From Polaromonas sp. (lineage in GTDB: Bacteria; Pseudomonadota; Gammaproteobacteria; Burkholderiales; Burkholderiaceae_C), in NCBI RefSeq assembly GCF_012927485.1, contig NZ_JABBPC010000035.1:124001-188000 (forward strand): DNA of 64,000 nucleotides. The letters run 5' to 3'. The notes under the pieces are model-generated. The model made no database searches. It was given only the letters and a program-made list of their open reading frames with translations, and was not told the DNA's origin. Shown here in pieces: positions 9,078-18,443 of the stretch; the first letter of the stretch is position 1, and each line of letters opens with the position of its first letter. Made by a program: the position numbers and the translations under genes.

Positions 9078-10283
9078 TTGAATAATAAATTTAAAACAAT
9101 CCGCATGCACTTTGTTGGCTCAGTCGTCCCGGCTGGTGATGAATCTAGCTCGGATGCAATCAGTCACGCGGGCAATTTGTGCCAGCTAGGATTGATACGC
9201 GGATTTACTGACACAGTGGTAGAGCTTATTCAGGTAATTTCTTATTTTCCAAACAGGATATTTCCGGTGGGTAAACGGGTTTATTTTTCCGGTAAACATC
9301 GAACTTTACCGGGAGACATAGACTTTTATGCTATACCGTATTTAAATCTTCCCGGCCTGCGTGCGATTACTGTGAATGCGGGCGTGCTATTAAACCTTTT
9401 GGTAAACGCACGACGAGGCGATGTTGTCTTATTTTACAATGTGACTATCCCCTCTGGTTTGTTAGGTCTTTTACTTAGGTTGATTCGAGGGGTGCATTGT
9501 TTTGCCATGGTGTATGATATTCATGTGCCGGGACAGACTGTCCCAGATAGTTGGCGCTGGCGTTTTGAATATTGGAAACATAAATGGTTACTTCCTAGAC
9601 TTGATGGTGTCATAGCAATCACGTCAAAGATTTTATTTGATTTTAATGCCACCAATAATGGAATTGTTGTAGAGGGCGGCGTTGCAGTCTTACCATCCGC
9701 AATTATTTTTTCATCTTTGGCGAGGTCGCCATCGACTTTCACCATGGTATATGCTGGTCGACTCAATGAAGATAATGGAATTGAGTTAATGCTTCGGGCT
9801 ATGGCACGGCTGACGAACGCTGAGTTGCGGATGGTGATTGTAGGTAGCGGACTGCTGAGTGACACGGTTAAGAAGGCAGCCGAAAAAGACGCGCGTATTA
9901 CTTACCTTGGAGTGATTTCACACAGCGAAGTAACCGCGCTTTATAGAGGTGCGCAGTTGCTGATGTGCATACGTATTACTAAGCAGTTGAATACAGGATA
10001 TTTTTTCCCGTCCAAGTTGATTGAATGCCTGGCTACCGGTGTTCCAGTTTTGACTACTCGCGTTACTGGCGGAAGTTTTGACCCAGCTGAATATGCATAT
10101 GTGGTTGATGATGAGACTGATCAAGGCGTGGCGGCGGGAATTCTAGAAAGTATGAAAAATGGTGCCGCTTATAATTTCGCAAAAGGAGAGAAGGCACGAT
10201 TGTTTATTTCAGAGAATATGACTTGGTCAAAGCAGTGTCTGAAGATTAGTCACTTTCTATTAACAAAGATCGAAATTGAGTGA
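9078..10283 (+). CDS. Glycosyltransferase (GT-B fold, family 4-like)
   Basis: About 401 residues from a TTG codon at 9078, with AGGA about 7 nt upstream; an in-frame ATG nine codons later (MHFVGSVV) is the alternative start. The C-terminal half has FTMVYAGRLNEDNGIELML (~residues 220-238), the donor-site region LRMVIVGSG, and FFPSKLIECLATGVPVL, a variant of the GT4 E-x7-E region. It is a cytoplasmic sugar transferase for the repeat unit. It is AT-rich like its neighbours. No close functional family was recognised. Confidence 0.8.
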   Translation: MNNKFKTIRMHFVGSVVPAGDESSSDAISHAGNLCQLGLIRGFTDTVVELIQVISYFPNRIFPVGKRVYFSGKHRTLPGDIDFYAIPYLNLPGLRAITVNAGVLLNLLVNARRGDVVLFYNVTIPSGLLGLLLRLIRGVHCFAMVYDIHVPGQTVPDSWRWRFEYWKHKWLLPRLDGVIAITSKILFDFNATNNGIVVEGGVAVLPSAIIFSSLARSPSTFTMVYAGRLNEDNGIELMLRAMARLTNAELRMVIVGSGLLSDTVKKAAEKDARITYLGVISHSEVTALYRGAQLLMCIRITKQLNTGYFFPSKLIECLATGVPVLTTRVTGGSFDPAEYAYVVDDETDQGVAAGILESMKNGAAYNFAKGEKARLFISENMTWSKQCLKISHFLLTKIEIE

Positions 10284-10295
10284 GGCATTTTTAGA

Positions 10296-11453
10296 ATGCT
10301 TAAACTACTACATATTGTCCCCGATATCGCACTAAGCTCCGGTGGCTTGGGTCTCGCAGCTCTGCGCTTTGGAGAAGCCGTTGCCAAGGCCGGTGCCAGA
10401 GTCACCTTGTTTTCAGCTTCTAACGGGAGCCAGACACTGTTAAAGCCAATTGCAAATGTCGATAGTTTTGAGTGCGTGAATTATTCGCTTTCCGGCAACT
10501 TCGCACAGAGGTTGATCCAGCAGCAGACGCAGATTGTCGAGTATTGTGCGCAGCATCGGCCCGATATTATTCATCTTCATGGCGTGTGGCTGCCTTTTTT
10601 GATGATTGCTGCGCGGGTTGCGAATAAGCAGGGAATACCTTACATAATTTCACCGCATGGTAGTTACGAGCCTTGGGCGCTAAATCAAAAGCGATTGAAA
10701 AAAGCGATTGCATTGGTGACATATCAAGGTATGGTTAACCGGGCTGCGGCTATGTTCTTTGCTACCGCGCCGCAAGAGGCCGATAGCATACGTCGGTTAC
10801 GACTTTCGCAGCCGATAGCGGTGATACCAAATGGTGTCGATATTAACAGCCTGCCAGAGCATGTATTAGCTGATGGAAAGCGGACGATACTGTTTCTTTC
10901 GCGGATACATCCTAAAAAGGGGTTGCTGGATTTGGTCGAGGCCTGGGCCCAAGTCCGTGATCAAACTTGGCGAATTGTTATCGCAGGACCGGATGAAGAT
11001 GGTCATCAATCGGAAGTGCAGGGAGCAATTGCGGCTCGCGGCTTAGCGTCTGATTTTGAATTTGTTGGCTTAGTGGATGGCGTTAAAAAATCGGCATGTT
11101 TTCAAAATGCCGAATTATTTATATTGCCCACCTATTCCGAAAACTTTGGTATTGCAGTAGCAGAGGCTTTGGTTCATGAAGTACCCGTAATTACGACCAC
11201 CGGTGCACCTTGGGAAGATCTTGTTACTTTTAAGTGCGGTTGGTGGGTGACGCCAGGAGTTGCATCTATTTCAGCAGCACTCAAGGCTGCTATGAATACC
11301 GAGGCAGAGGAACTTCGACTCATGGGTCAACGGGGTCGCCAGGTCGTGATGCGAAAATATTCATGGGACAAGATAGGACAAGATGCACTGAGGGTATATC
11401 TTGCTCTTATAAACCGGTCACCCTTTCCTCTTGAGTTCATGACCGACCGGTAA
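10296..11453 (+). CDS. Glycosyltransferase family 4 protein
   Basis: A 385-residue GT-B enzyme. The N-terminus LLHIVPDIALSSGGLG starts the acceptor domain. IIHLHGVWLPFL and ISPHGSYEPWAL (around 90-130) are typical of WcaI/Bme-type GT4 enzymes. The donor domain has ILFLSRIHPKKGLLDLVEAW and the E-x7-E motif in ENFGIAVAEALVHEVPVI. It lies 12 nt after the previous glycosyltransferase. It ends the AT-rich block, and codon use becomes GC-rich within the next gene. The specific sugar is unknown. Confidence 0.88.
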   Translation: MLKLLHIVPDIALSSGGLGLAALRFGEAVAKAGARVTLFSASNGSQTLLKPIANVDSFECVNYSLSGNFAQRLIQQQTQIVEYCAQHRPDIIHLHGVWLPFLMIAARVANKQGIPYIISPHGSYEPWALNQKRLKKAIALVTYQGMVNRAAAMFFATAPQEADSIRRLRLSQPIAVIPNGVDINSLPEHVLADGKRTILFLSRIHPKKGLLDLVEAWAQVRDQTWRIVIAGPDEDGHQSEVQGAIAARGLASDFEFVGLVDGVKKSACFQNAELFILPTYSENFGIAVAEALVHEVPVITTTGAPWEDLVTFKCGWWVTPGVASISAALKAAMNTEAEELRLMGQRGRQVVMRKYSWDKIGQDALRVYLALINRSPFPLEFMTDR

Positions 11454-11493
11454 GGTAGAACTCTTGAAAACATTTAGTTGTAATTGGATGGAA

Positions 11494-12537
11494 ATGTTTA
11501 CTGATAAAGTGTTGTTAATTACCGGAGGTACGGGCTCATTCGGCAATGCCGTTTTGAAGCGTTTTCTTGATACCAATATCGCGGAAATTCGCATCTTCAG
11601 CCGCGATGAGAAAAAGCAGGACGACATGCGTAAGCGCTACGGTCACCCCAAGCTCAAGTTCTACATCGGGGATGTGCGCGACTTGCGCAGTGTGGCTGCG
11701 GCCATGCGTGAGGTGGACTATGTGTTTCATGCGGCGGCGCTCAAGCAGGTGCCTTCGTGCGAGTTTCACCCCATGGAGGCAGTGCGTACCAATGTACTGG
11801 GCACCGAGAATGTTCTGGAGGCCGCAATAGCCGCAGCCGTCAGGCGCGTGGTGTGCCTGAGCACTGACAAGGCGGTGTATCCCATTAACGCCATGGGCAT
11901 CAGTAAGGCCATGATGGAAAAGGTGATGGTGGCCGCCAGCCGTAACCTGGAGACTACTTGCACAGTCATTTGTGGCACGCGCTATGGCAACGTGATGGCC
12001 TCACGCGGGTCGGTGATTCCGTTGTTTGTTGAGCAGGTGTTGGCTGGCAAACCCATCACCGTGACCGACCCATCAATGACGCGCTTCATGATGACGCTGG
12101 ACGATGCGGTGGACCTGGTGCTGTACGCGTTTGAGCATGGCAGTAACGGCGACATTTTTGTGCAAAAGTCTCCTGCTGCCACGGTGCAGGTACTCACGCA
12201 GGCGCTCCTGGAGCTGATGGGAAAGCCGAAGCACGAGGTGCGTCAGATCGGCACCCGCCACGGCGAGAAGTTGTATGAAGCGCTGCTCAGCCGCGAAGAG
12301 ATGGCCTGTGCCGAAGACAGGAGGGACTACTTCCGCGTGCCGCCTGATGGGCGCGACTTGAACTACGGCAAATTTGTGGAGCAGGGCGAGCAGCGCATCA
12401 CCCAAAGCACGCACGGCGAAGACTACAACTCGCACAACACTACCCGGCTCGATGTAGCGGGCATGAAGGCGCTGTTGCTGAAGCTGGACTTCATGCAGCG
12501 CATCGCCCGTGGTGAATACGCGGTGGCAGAGGAATAG
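11494..12537 (+). CDS. fnlA: UDP-N-acetylglucosamine 4,6-dehydratase/5-epimerase (FnlA/CapE/WbjB type)
   Basis: An extended SDR enzyme of 347 residues that starts UDP-L-FucNAc synthesis, converting UDP-GlcNAc through 4,6-dehydration and 5-epimerisation. It shows the NAD(P) loop TGGTGSFGNAVL, RDEKKQDDMRKRYG, HAAALKQVPSCEFHP and the LSTDKAVYPINAMGISK active-site segment, all hallmarks of CapE/FnlA. I chose ATG 11494 (MFTDKVLLITGGTGSFG) because homologues begin there. A TTG at 11464 and an ATG at 11488 are in-frame alternatives. It is followed 4 nt later by the matching reductase gene. Length is typical. Confidence 0.9.
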   Translation: MFTDKVLLITGGTGSFGNAVLKRFLDTNIAEIRIFSRDEKKQDDMRKRYGHPKLKFYIGDVRDLRSVAAAMREVDYVFHAAALKQVPSCEFHPMEAVRTNVLGTENVLEAAIAAAVRRVVCLSTDKAVYPINAMGISKAMMEKVMVAASRNLETTCTVICGTRYGNVMASRGSVIPLFVEQVLAGKPITVTDPSMTRFMMTLDDAVDLVLYAFEHGSNGDIFVQKSPAATVQVLTQALLELMGKPKHEVRQIGTRHGEKLYEALLSREEMACAEDRRDYFRVPPDGRDLNYGKFVEQGEQRITQSTHGEDYNSHNTTRLDVAGMKALLLKLDFMQRIARGEYAVAEE

Positions 12538-12541
12538 CGCA

Positions 12542-13669
12542 ATGAAGGTGCTGATCACCGGGGCCAACGGCTTCGTCGGTAAGAACCTGCAGCTGCACCT
12601 GGCCGGGCGCAAAGACGTGCAGGTGGTGTGCTTCACCCGCAATGACGATTTGGTCCAGCTGCCGGCCATGCTGCTCGGGGTGGACTTTGTGTTTCACCTT
12701 GCGGGCGTCAACCGCCCGCAAGATCCGCAGGATTTTGTGACCGGCAATGTGGATTTGACGCAGGCGCTGTGCCAAGCTGTGGGCGCAGTGGCCGAGGCTG
12801 CCCGTAAAAAGGTGCCCATCGTTTACACCTCGTCTACGCAGGCCGGGCACGACAATCCTTATGGCCAAAGCAAGCGCGGGGCAGAAGGCGCTTTGCTGGC
12901 TGCCGCACATCGCCATCAGGTACCGGCGCACATATTCCGGCTGCCCAATGTTTTCGGCAAATGGTGCAAGCCTAACTACAACTCGGCGGTGGCCACGTTT
13001 TGCCACAACATTGCACGCGGTTTTCCGATCCAAATCAACGATCCGGCTGCGCCGGTTACGCTGGTGTACGTGGATGATGTGATTGAGCGGTTTGTGCAAC
13101 TGATGGATGGCGCTGACGCGGCAGTTGGGCTGGATGGCTTTGGTACTGTGGCCCCGCAGTACACAACTACCGTGGGCGAACTGGCCAGGCAGATTCAGGC
13201 CTTCAAGGACAGCCGCGCCACGTTGATGACCGAACGCGTAGGTACCGGGCTGGTGCGGGCGCTCTATGCCACCTATGTGAGCTACTTGCCGGTGGAGTCG
13301 TTTGCTTACGCTGTGCCGCAGTATGGCGACCCGCGCGGCGTGTTTGTGGAAGTGCTCAAAACGCCGGACGCTGGGCAGTTCTCTTTTTTCACGGCGCACC
13401 CCGGCATTACCCGGGGTGGCCACTACCACCACAGCAAGACCGAAAAATTTCTGGTCATTAAGGGCCAGGCACGCTTCAAGTTCAGGCAAATGGAAACCGG
13501 TCAGACACATGAGCTGGTCACTAAGGGCGAAAAACCCGAGATCGTTGAAACCGTGCCCGGCTGGACGCATGACATCACCAACATTGGCACTATTGAGATG
13601 ATCGTGATGCTTTGGGCCAATGAAGTGTTTGACCGTTCAAAGCCCGACACCTTTGCCTGCCCGCTGTAA
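12542..13669 (+). CDS. fnlB: UDP-2-acetamido-2,6-dideoxy-hexulose reductase with C-terminal cupin domain (FnlB/CapF/WbjC type)
   Basis: A 375-residue two-domain enzyme. The N-terminal SDR (MKVLITGANGFVGKNL) reduces the 4-keto intermediate. The C-terminal cupin, with histidines in RGGHYHHSKTEKFLV, corresponds to the epimerase-like domain of CapF. ATG 12542 is 4 nt after the previous stop, and the upstream in-frame ATG at 12509 lies inside fnlA. The domain pair is diagnostic of CapF/FnlB. Together with its neighbours it makes the second step toward UDP-L-FucNAc. Confidence 0.9.
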   Translation: MKVLITGANGFVGKNLQLHLAGRKDVQVVCFTRNDDLVQLPAMLLGVDFVFHLAGVNRPQDPQDFVTGNVDLTQALCQAVGAVAEAARKKVPIVYTSSTQAGHDNPYGQSKRGAEGALLAAAHRHQVPAHIFRLPNVFGKWCKPNYNSAVATFCHNIARGFPIQINDPAAPVTLVYVDDVIERFVQLMDGADAAVGLDGFGTVAPQYTTTVGELARQIQAFKDSRATLMTERVGTGLVRALYATYVSYLPVESFAYAVPQYGDPRGVFVEVLKTPDAGQFSFFTAHPGITRGGHYHHSKTEKFLVIKGQARFKFRQMETGQTHELVTKGEKPEIVETVPGWTHDITNIGTIEMIVMLWANEVFDRSKPDTFACPL

Positions 13670-13694
13670 GCCGCCTCAAACAGTTTCTTTATCC

Positions 13695-14843
13695 ATGAAA
13701 AAACTCAAAGTCATGACCGTGGTAGGTACCCGGCCCGAGATTATTCGCCTCTCGCGCGTGCTCGCGCGGCTGGACGAGCATTGCGACCATGTGCTGGTGC
13801 ACACCGGGCAAAACTATGACTATGAGTTGAACCAGGTTTTTTTTGACGACCTGAGCATTCGCAAGCCTGACCATTTTTTGAACAGTGCAGCCAACACCAC
13901 AAGTGCGGCCCACACTATTGGCAACCTGATTATTGCGGTGGACCAGGTGCTGGCCCAAGTGCAGCCGGAGGCCATGCTGGTGCTGGGGGACACCAACAGT
14001 TGCCTGTCTGTGATTCCCGCAAAACGCCGCAAGATTCCGATCTTTCACATGGAGGCCGGAAACCGTTGCTTTGACCAGCGTGTGCCGGAAGAAACCAACC
14101 GGCGCATTGTCGACCACACGGCTGATGTGAACCTGACATACAGCAGCATTGCCCGCGACTACCTGCTGCGCGAGGGCCTGCCGCCGGACTTGGTGATCAA
14201 GACCGGCAGCCCGATGTATGAGGTGCTGACGCACTACCGCCCGCGTATAGAAGCATCCGACGTGCTGGTGCGCCTGGGGCTTGAGGCGCAGGGCTACTTC
14301 GTGGTCAGCGCCCATCGTGAGGAAAACATCGAATCCCCCCAGTCATTCACCAAGCTGGTGGCGGTGCTCAACGCCGTGGCGGAAGACCACAAACAGCCGG
14401 TGATCGTGTCCACCCACCCGCGCACGCAAAAGCGCATTGACGCCACGGGCACGCGCTTTCACCAGCAGGTACGCCTGCTCAAGCCATTGGGCTTTCATGA
14501 CTATGTGAAGCTGCAGTTCTCGGCCAAGGCCGTGCTGTCAGATAGCGGTACCATCAACGAGGAGTCATCGATTCTGAACTTCCCGGCGCTCAATCTGCGC
14601 GAGGCGCACGAGCGGCCCGAGGGCATGGAAGAGGCCGCTGTGATGATGGTGGGGCTGGAGGTGGAGCGCGTGCGCCAGGGCCTGGCCATTCTGGCCGCGC
14701 AGCCGCGCGGTGAGGATCGCTCTGACCCGCACGGCATTCGCCAGGTGGGCGACTACAGCATGCCCAATGTGTCGGACAAGGTGCTGCGCATCATCCACAG
14801 CTACACGGATTATGTGAACCGCGTGGTGTGGAAGAAATACTGA
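13695..14843 (+). CDS. fnlC: UDP-N-acetylglucosamine 2-epimerase family (FnlC/CapG/WbjD type)
   Basis: A 382-residue non-hydrolysing UDP-sugar 2-epimerase of the WecB superfamily. It carries VVGTRPEIIRL at the start, LVHTGQNYDYELN, VLGDTNSCLS, FHMEAGNRCFD (family histidine/glutamate region), VSAHREENIES and LSDSGTINEESS. In CapG/FnlC this enzyme performs the last step, giving UDP-L-FucNAc. ATG 13695 follows the previous stop by 25 nt and begins the fold; the longer frame from 13620 is inside fnlB. Together with fnlA and fnlB the complete UDP-L-FucNAc pathway is present. Confidence 0.92.
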   Translation: MKKLKVMTVVGTRPEIIRLSRVLARLDEHCDHVLVHTGQNYDYELNQVFFDDLSIRKPDHFLNSAANTTSAAHTIGNLIIAVDQVLAQVQPEAMLVLGDTNSCLSVIPAKRRKIPIFHMEAGNRCFDQRVPEETNRRIVDHTADVNLTYSSIARDYLLREGLPPDLVIKTGSPMYEVLTHYRPRIEASDVLVRLGLEAQGYFVVSAHREENIESPQSFTKLVAVLNAVAEDHKQPVIVSTHPRTQKRIDATGTRFHQQVRLLKPLGFHDYVKLQFSAKAVLSDSGTINEESSILNFPALNLREAHERPEGMEEAAVMMVGLEVERVRQGLAILAAQPRGEDRSDPHGIRQVGDYSMPNVSDKVLRIIHSYTDYVNRVVWKKY

Positions 14844-14854
14844 GCAAACCATTA

Positions 14855-16108
14855 ATGCGCTTGCTCGTCGTTTCGCAGTATTTTTGGCCCGAAAACTTCA
14901 GGATCAACGATTTGGTGGCCGAGTTGGTTCGGCGTGGTCACCACGTCACGGTACTGACCGGTGTTCCAAACTATCCTGATGGCAAGGTTTTCTCGCAGTT
15001 TCGCGACGCCCCTGCCCGCTATGCGCATTACGAAGGTGCCGAGATTATTCGAGTGCCGCTTATGCCAAGGAGCAATGGTGGTCTGCGCTTGATGTTGAAT
15101 TACCTGACCTTTGCGGTCAGTGCGTCGGTGGTCGGTCCATGGAAACTGCGCGGGCGTCAGTTTGATGCGGTCTTCGCGTACGAGCCGTCACCCATCACCG
15201 TCGGCCTTCCTGCCGCTGTGATGCGTGCAGTCAAGCGCGCGCCTCTGACGTTTTGGGTGCTCGATCTGTGGCCTGAAACCTTGCAGGCGATTGGTGTTGT
15301 GCGCTCCCCTGTAATCATGCACGCTGTGGGCAAACTGGTTGCCTTCATCTATAGGCGCTGTGATTTGATTCTGGCGCAGTCAAGAAGCTTTATGCCGCAG
15401 ATTAGGAAGTACGCTGGCAAAGACATCCGGGTCGAGTATTTTCCGAGTTGGGCTGAATCTATTTTTGATTTGCAGAACACTATCCCGGCGGATGAGGTCC
15501 TCTCAAAGCCCGGGAGCTTCAACGTGATGTTTGCCGGGAACATTGGTGATGCCCAGGATTTCCCCGCGATTCTGGCGGCGGCAGAAAGCTTGAAGTCGCA
15601 TGCACACATCCGGTGGCTGATCGTTGGCGATGGGCGGATGGCGCACTGGGTTGCCGATGAAATCAAGCGCCGCAATCTGCAGGATCACGTCCTGATGCTG
15701 GGGCGGCATCCAGTGGAGAGGATGCCTTCGTTTTTCCGGCATGCGAATGCCTTGTTGGTCAGCTTGAAGGACGAACCCATTTTTTCCATGACGATTCCGG
15801 GAAAGCTTCAGTCGTATCTGGCGGCTGGTATCCCGGTCGTGGCCATGTTGAACGGCGAGGGCGCCGAGGTGGTAGAGAACTCTCGCTCGGGCCTGACATG
15901 TGCTGCCGGCGATCATGCCGGGTTGGCCGCCGCCGTCCTGAAACTTTCGGAAATGACTCGTGACGAGCGGGACACTATGGGCAGAAATGGGTTGAATGTG
16001 AGTGTCCGTGAATTTGATCGTGGCACATTGATCAATCAACTTGAGGAATGGATAGGACAGTTAAAAGTCGGAGCAATTTCGCCCTCGATATCCCGGGGCA
16101 CACAATGA
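14855..16108 (+). CDS. wbuB: L-fucosamine-type glycosyltransferase (WbuB-like, GT4)
   Basis: A 417-residue GT-B glycosyltransferase. MRLLVVSQYFWPENFRIND and TGVPNYPDGK (residues 1-50) are characteristic of WbuB, which in E. coli O26 lies next to fnlABC and transfers L-FucNAc. The donor domain has VMFAGNIGDAQDFPAILAA and the C-terminal SFFRHANALLVSLKDEPIF, then MTIPGKLQSYLAAGIPV. I prefer ATG 14855. An in-frame GTG at 14828 overlaps fnlC and would add nine residues. The stop overlaps the next start (ATGA at 16105). Its position right after fnlABC supports the L-FucNAc donor assignment. Confidence 0.85.
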   Translation: MRLLVVSQYFWPENFRINDLVAELVRRGHHVTVLTGVPNYPDGKVFSQFRDAPARYAHYEGAEIIRVPLMPRSNGGLRLMLNYLTFAVSASVVGPWKLRGRQFDAVFAYEPSPITVGLPAAVMRAVKRAPLTFWVLDLWPETLQAIGVVRSPVIMHAVGKLVAFIYRRCDLILAQSRSFMPQIRKYAGKDIRVEYFPSWAESIFDLQNTIPADEVLSKPGSFNVMFAGNIGDAQDFPAILAAAESLKSHAHIRWLIVGDGRMAHWVADEIKRRNLQDHVLMLGRHPVERMPSFFRHANALLVSLKDEPIFSMTIPGKLQSYLAAGIPVVAMLNGEGAEVVENSRSGLTCAAGDHAGLAAAVLKLSEMTRDERDTMGRNGLNVSVREFDRGTLINQLEEWIGQLKVGAISPSISRGTQ

Positions 16109-17052
16109 TTTTGGTGACAGGCGCAACAGGTTTTGTCGGCTCTGCGCTGGTGGCCAGACTGGCCCGTGAAGGAACTGAAACGCGCGCCTGCGTTCGTCGC
16201 AACGGCGTATCCATGCCAGATGGCATTCACACGGTGCAGGTGGCTGGCTTGACTGCAGATGCGGACTGGAGTCGCGCATTGGCGGGCGTCTCAGTCGTCG
16301 TGCACGCCGCAGCACGTGTGCACGTGATGGTTGACGCGGCCACCGATCCCTTGGATGAATTTCGCCGTGTCAATGTCCAGGGGGCTTTGCACTTGGCGCG
16401 CCAGGCCGCAGCAGCCGGTGTGCGGCGCTTTGTCTTCATCAGCTCCGTCAAGGTCAATGGCGAAGCCACGAAGTTGGAGGTGCCTTTTTCTGCGGATGAC
16501 ATTCCAGCGCCACTTGACCCCTACGGCGTTTCCAAAATGGAGGCCGAGCAGGGCTTGCGCCAGATTTCGGCTGAAACCGGCATAGAGGTGGTCATCATCC
16601 GCCCGCCGCTGGTCTACGGGCCTGGTGTGAAGGCCAACTTTGCCGCGCTCATGCGCGCCGTGCAGCGTGGTTGGCCCTTGCCGCTGGGCGCGGTGCACAA
16701 CCAGCGCAGCCTAGTGGCGCTTGATAACCTGGTCGATTTCATCGTCACCTGCATCACCCACCCCCAAGCGGCCAACCAGACTTTTTTGGTGAGTGACGGG
16801 CAAGACCTGTCCACCACCGAGCTGGTGCGCGGTATGGCGCAAGCAGCCGGTGTGCCGGCCCGTTTGCTGCCTTTGCCGGTGTGGGCTTTGCAAGCGGGGG
16901 CCACTTTGCTAGGCAAGGGCGACGCGGTGCAGCGTTTGTGCGGCAATTTGCAGGTGGATATTTCTAAGGCCCGTACTCTGCTGGGCTGGGTGCCACCACT
17001 TTCTGTGGAAGAGGGTTTGCGGCGGGCGGCGATAAAAATTATAAGTAATTGA
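16105..17052 (+). CDS. NAD-dependent epimerase/dehydratase (WbpK/Gne-like SDR)
   Basis: An SDR-fold protein of 315 residues with ILVTGATGFVGSALVARLAR at the N-terminus, VVHAAARVHVM, and the catalytic S...YGVSKMEAE (Y-x3-K near residue 150). Family members commonly lie beside the initiating phosphoglycosyl transferase of Wzx/Wzy loci and reduce or epimerise UDP-4-keto or UDP-HexNAc sugars (WbpK, Gne, Gnu). The ATG at 16105 overlaps the wbuB stop. The next expected gene, the phosphoglycosyl transferase, is pushed 1.9 kb away by an inserted nucleotidyltransferase/HEPN block. The exact substrate is unknown. Confidence 0.82.
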   Translation: MILVTGATGFVGSALVARLAREGTETRACVRRNGVSMPDGIHTVQVAGLTADADWSRALAGVSVVVHAAARVHVMVDAATDPLDEFRRVNVQGALHLARQAAAAGVRRFVFISSVKVNGEATKLEVPFSADDIPAPLDPYGVSKMEAEQGLRQISAETGIEVVIIRPPLVYGPGVKANFAALMRAVQRGWPLPLGAVHNQRSLVALDNLVDFIVTCITHPQAANQTFLVSDGQDLSTTELVRGMAQAAGVPARLLPLPVWALQAGATLLGKGDAVQRLCGNLQVDISKARTLLGWVPPLSVEEGLRRAAIKIISN

Positions 17053-17115
17053 TTTTTAATAAGGTTCAACGTAAACTTTAGTTTTTCATTTTTACCTTGA
17101 ACACGAGTTTTAATC

Positions 17116-18065
17116 ATGTCTGCAACAGACTGCTTGTTTGAACTCTCCGAGAGTCAAAAGCGCCAATACATTGATGCGGAAACAGTATTTATCGCGTTGG
17201 CTCAAGCCAAAAAGGCAGCGGCAGAAGTGCGCGGGTTCATGTTTTGGCGGGAACTCAAGGGTACGCGTACCTTGATTCGCAGTTCTGCCGCGGGTGCACA
17301 AAAATCGCTCGGTGCTTACTCTGAGACCACGCAAAAGCTGTTTAATAGCTTCATGGTGCGCAAGACCAACGTTGAGTTACGGGTGAAGGCTTTGAAGGCC
17401 CAGCTTGCCACCCAACAGAGGCTAAATCGGGCGCATCGGGTGGGCAGGGTGCCAAACATCGTGGTCGGTGTTCTGAACGAGATGGCGAAGGCGGGTGTTG
17501 ATGCGCATTTTTTGGTGGTAGGCACCCATGCTCTTTACGCGTATGAGGCGGCTGCAGGTGTGCGTATCACCGAGCAGGCGATGGCTACTCGCGACGTAGA
17601 TATGTTGTTTGATACCCGTAAGCGTTTGGCTTTTTTCACGGTAATGGAAAAGCTTGACAGTTCGCTAATTGGTTTACTTCGCAAGGCCGATGCCAGCTTT
17701 GAGGTGGTTGAAGATCAGCATTACACAGCCAGAAACAATGACGGTTTTGAGGTAGACATCATCAGGCGCATGGCCCACGGGCGTGATCCCCACCCTCTGC
17801 GCATGAGCAGCGCTGAAGACGACTTTTGGGCAGCGCAAGTGTCAATGGGTGACAAGCTTGCGTCGGCGCGCCGATTTGACCAAGTGGTGGTGGCAACCTC
17901 CGGCGAGATGGCGTTGATGCGAACAGTGCATCCGCTAGATTTCGCACGGATCAAGTGACCCTGTCAAAGCAAGCAGGTCGGGATGCCAATAAGAGAGGCT
18001 AGGATGCGCTGCAGTCAGCCATCATCGACACCTTGGTAACAAACTACTTGCCAACGCTGATTTAA
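17116..18065 (+). pseudogene. GSU2403-family nucleotidyltransferase-fold protein, C-terminus broken
   Basis: The intact frame (17116-17958, 280 residues) has the GSU2403/NTP_transf_8 layout: a helical N-terminus, VVGTHALYAYE, and TRDVDMLFD as the nucleotidyltransferase acidic pair. It stops at ARIK where homologues continue. In the -1 frame from 17955 the expected tail follows (VTLSKQAGRDANKRG, then DALQSAIIDTLV and NYLPTLI), interrupted by an in-frame TAG at 18000-18002 and ending with TAA at 18063-18065. So one frameshift and one nonsense mutation remove the last ~35 residues. Members are found near mobile and defence genes, and their function is not known. It lies inside the polysaccharide locus without an obvious role there. 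Confidence 0.8.
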
Positions 18066-18143
18066 TTAATAGTGACTCTCGCCGCGTGGATCACGACGGT
18101 CTGCTGCCTCGCCTTTGTATTCGTAACGCCTTAAAATTTGTCC

Positions 18144-18443
18144 ATGCGCCTATCTATCGAACAAATTGCAGCCATACGCAGGGAGGTATCCTTGACTGCG
18201 GGTGATTCTGCGCGGGTCTGGTTGTTTGGCTCACGGGTACGGGATGACGCGCGGGGGGGAGACATCGATCTGCTGGTGGAGCTCGATGAGTCTGTAGCTG
18301 AGCCAGCCCAACTCTCCGCACGGCTTGCGGCTCGAGTGTCAAGATCAATATACGGACGAAAAGTCGATGTGTTGGTCCAGGCCCCCAACCTGCTGCGTTT
18401 ACCCATCCATGCCATAGCACTTGCAGAAGGCGTTCGGCTTTGA
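18144..18443 (+). CDS. MNT-domain nucleotidyltransferase (MntA-like antitoxin)
   Basis: A 99-residue minimal nucleotidyltransferase. It has the fold signature WLFGSRVRDDARGGDIDLLV: the G-S-x(n)-D-x-D motif with glycine-serine near 31-32 and the DID pair near 42-44, then a third acidic position in KVDVLV. MntA antitoxins silence HEPN partners by AMP-ylating them. The stop overlaps the downstream HEPN start (TTGA), as expected for a coupled MNT/HEPN pair. ATG 18144 is preferred over an in-frame TTG at 18138. The gene looks intact, while its partner is frameshifted. Confidence 0.85.
   Translation: MRLSIEQIAAIRREVSLTAGDSARVWLFGSRVRDDARGGDIDLLVELDESVAEPAQLSARLAARVSRSIYGRKVDVLVQAPNLLRLPIHAIALAEGVRL

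Noticed and set aside
12491..13570. 359-codon open frame on the minus strand over fnlB
   Set aside because: It is fully antisense to a clearly recognised FnlB with conserved domains; no family similarity, typical of GC-rich shadow frames.
18138..18143. TTG at 18138 as start of the MNT gene
   Set aside because: The ATG at 18144 is two codons later and begins the conserved helix; no stronger ribosome binding site favours the TTG.
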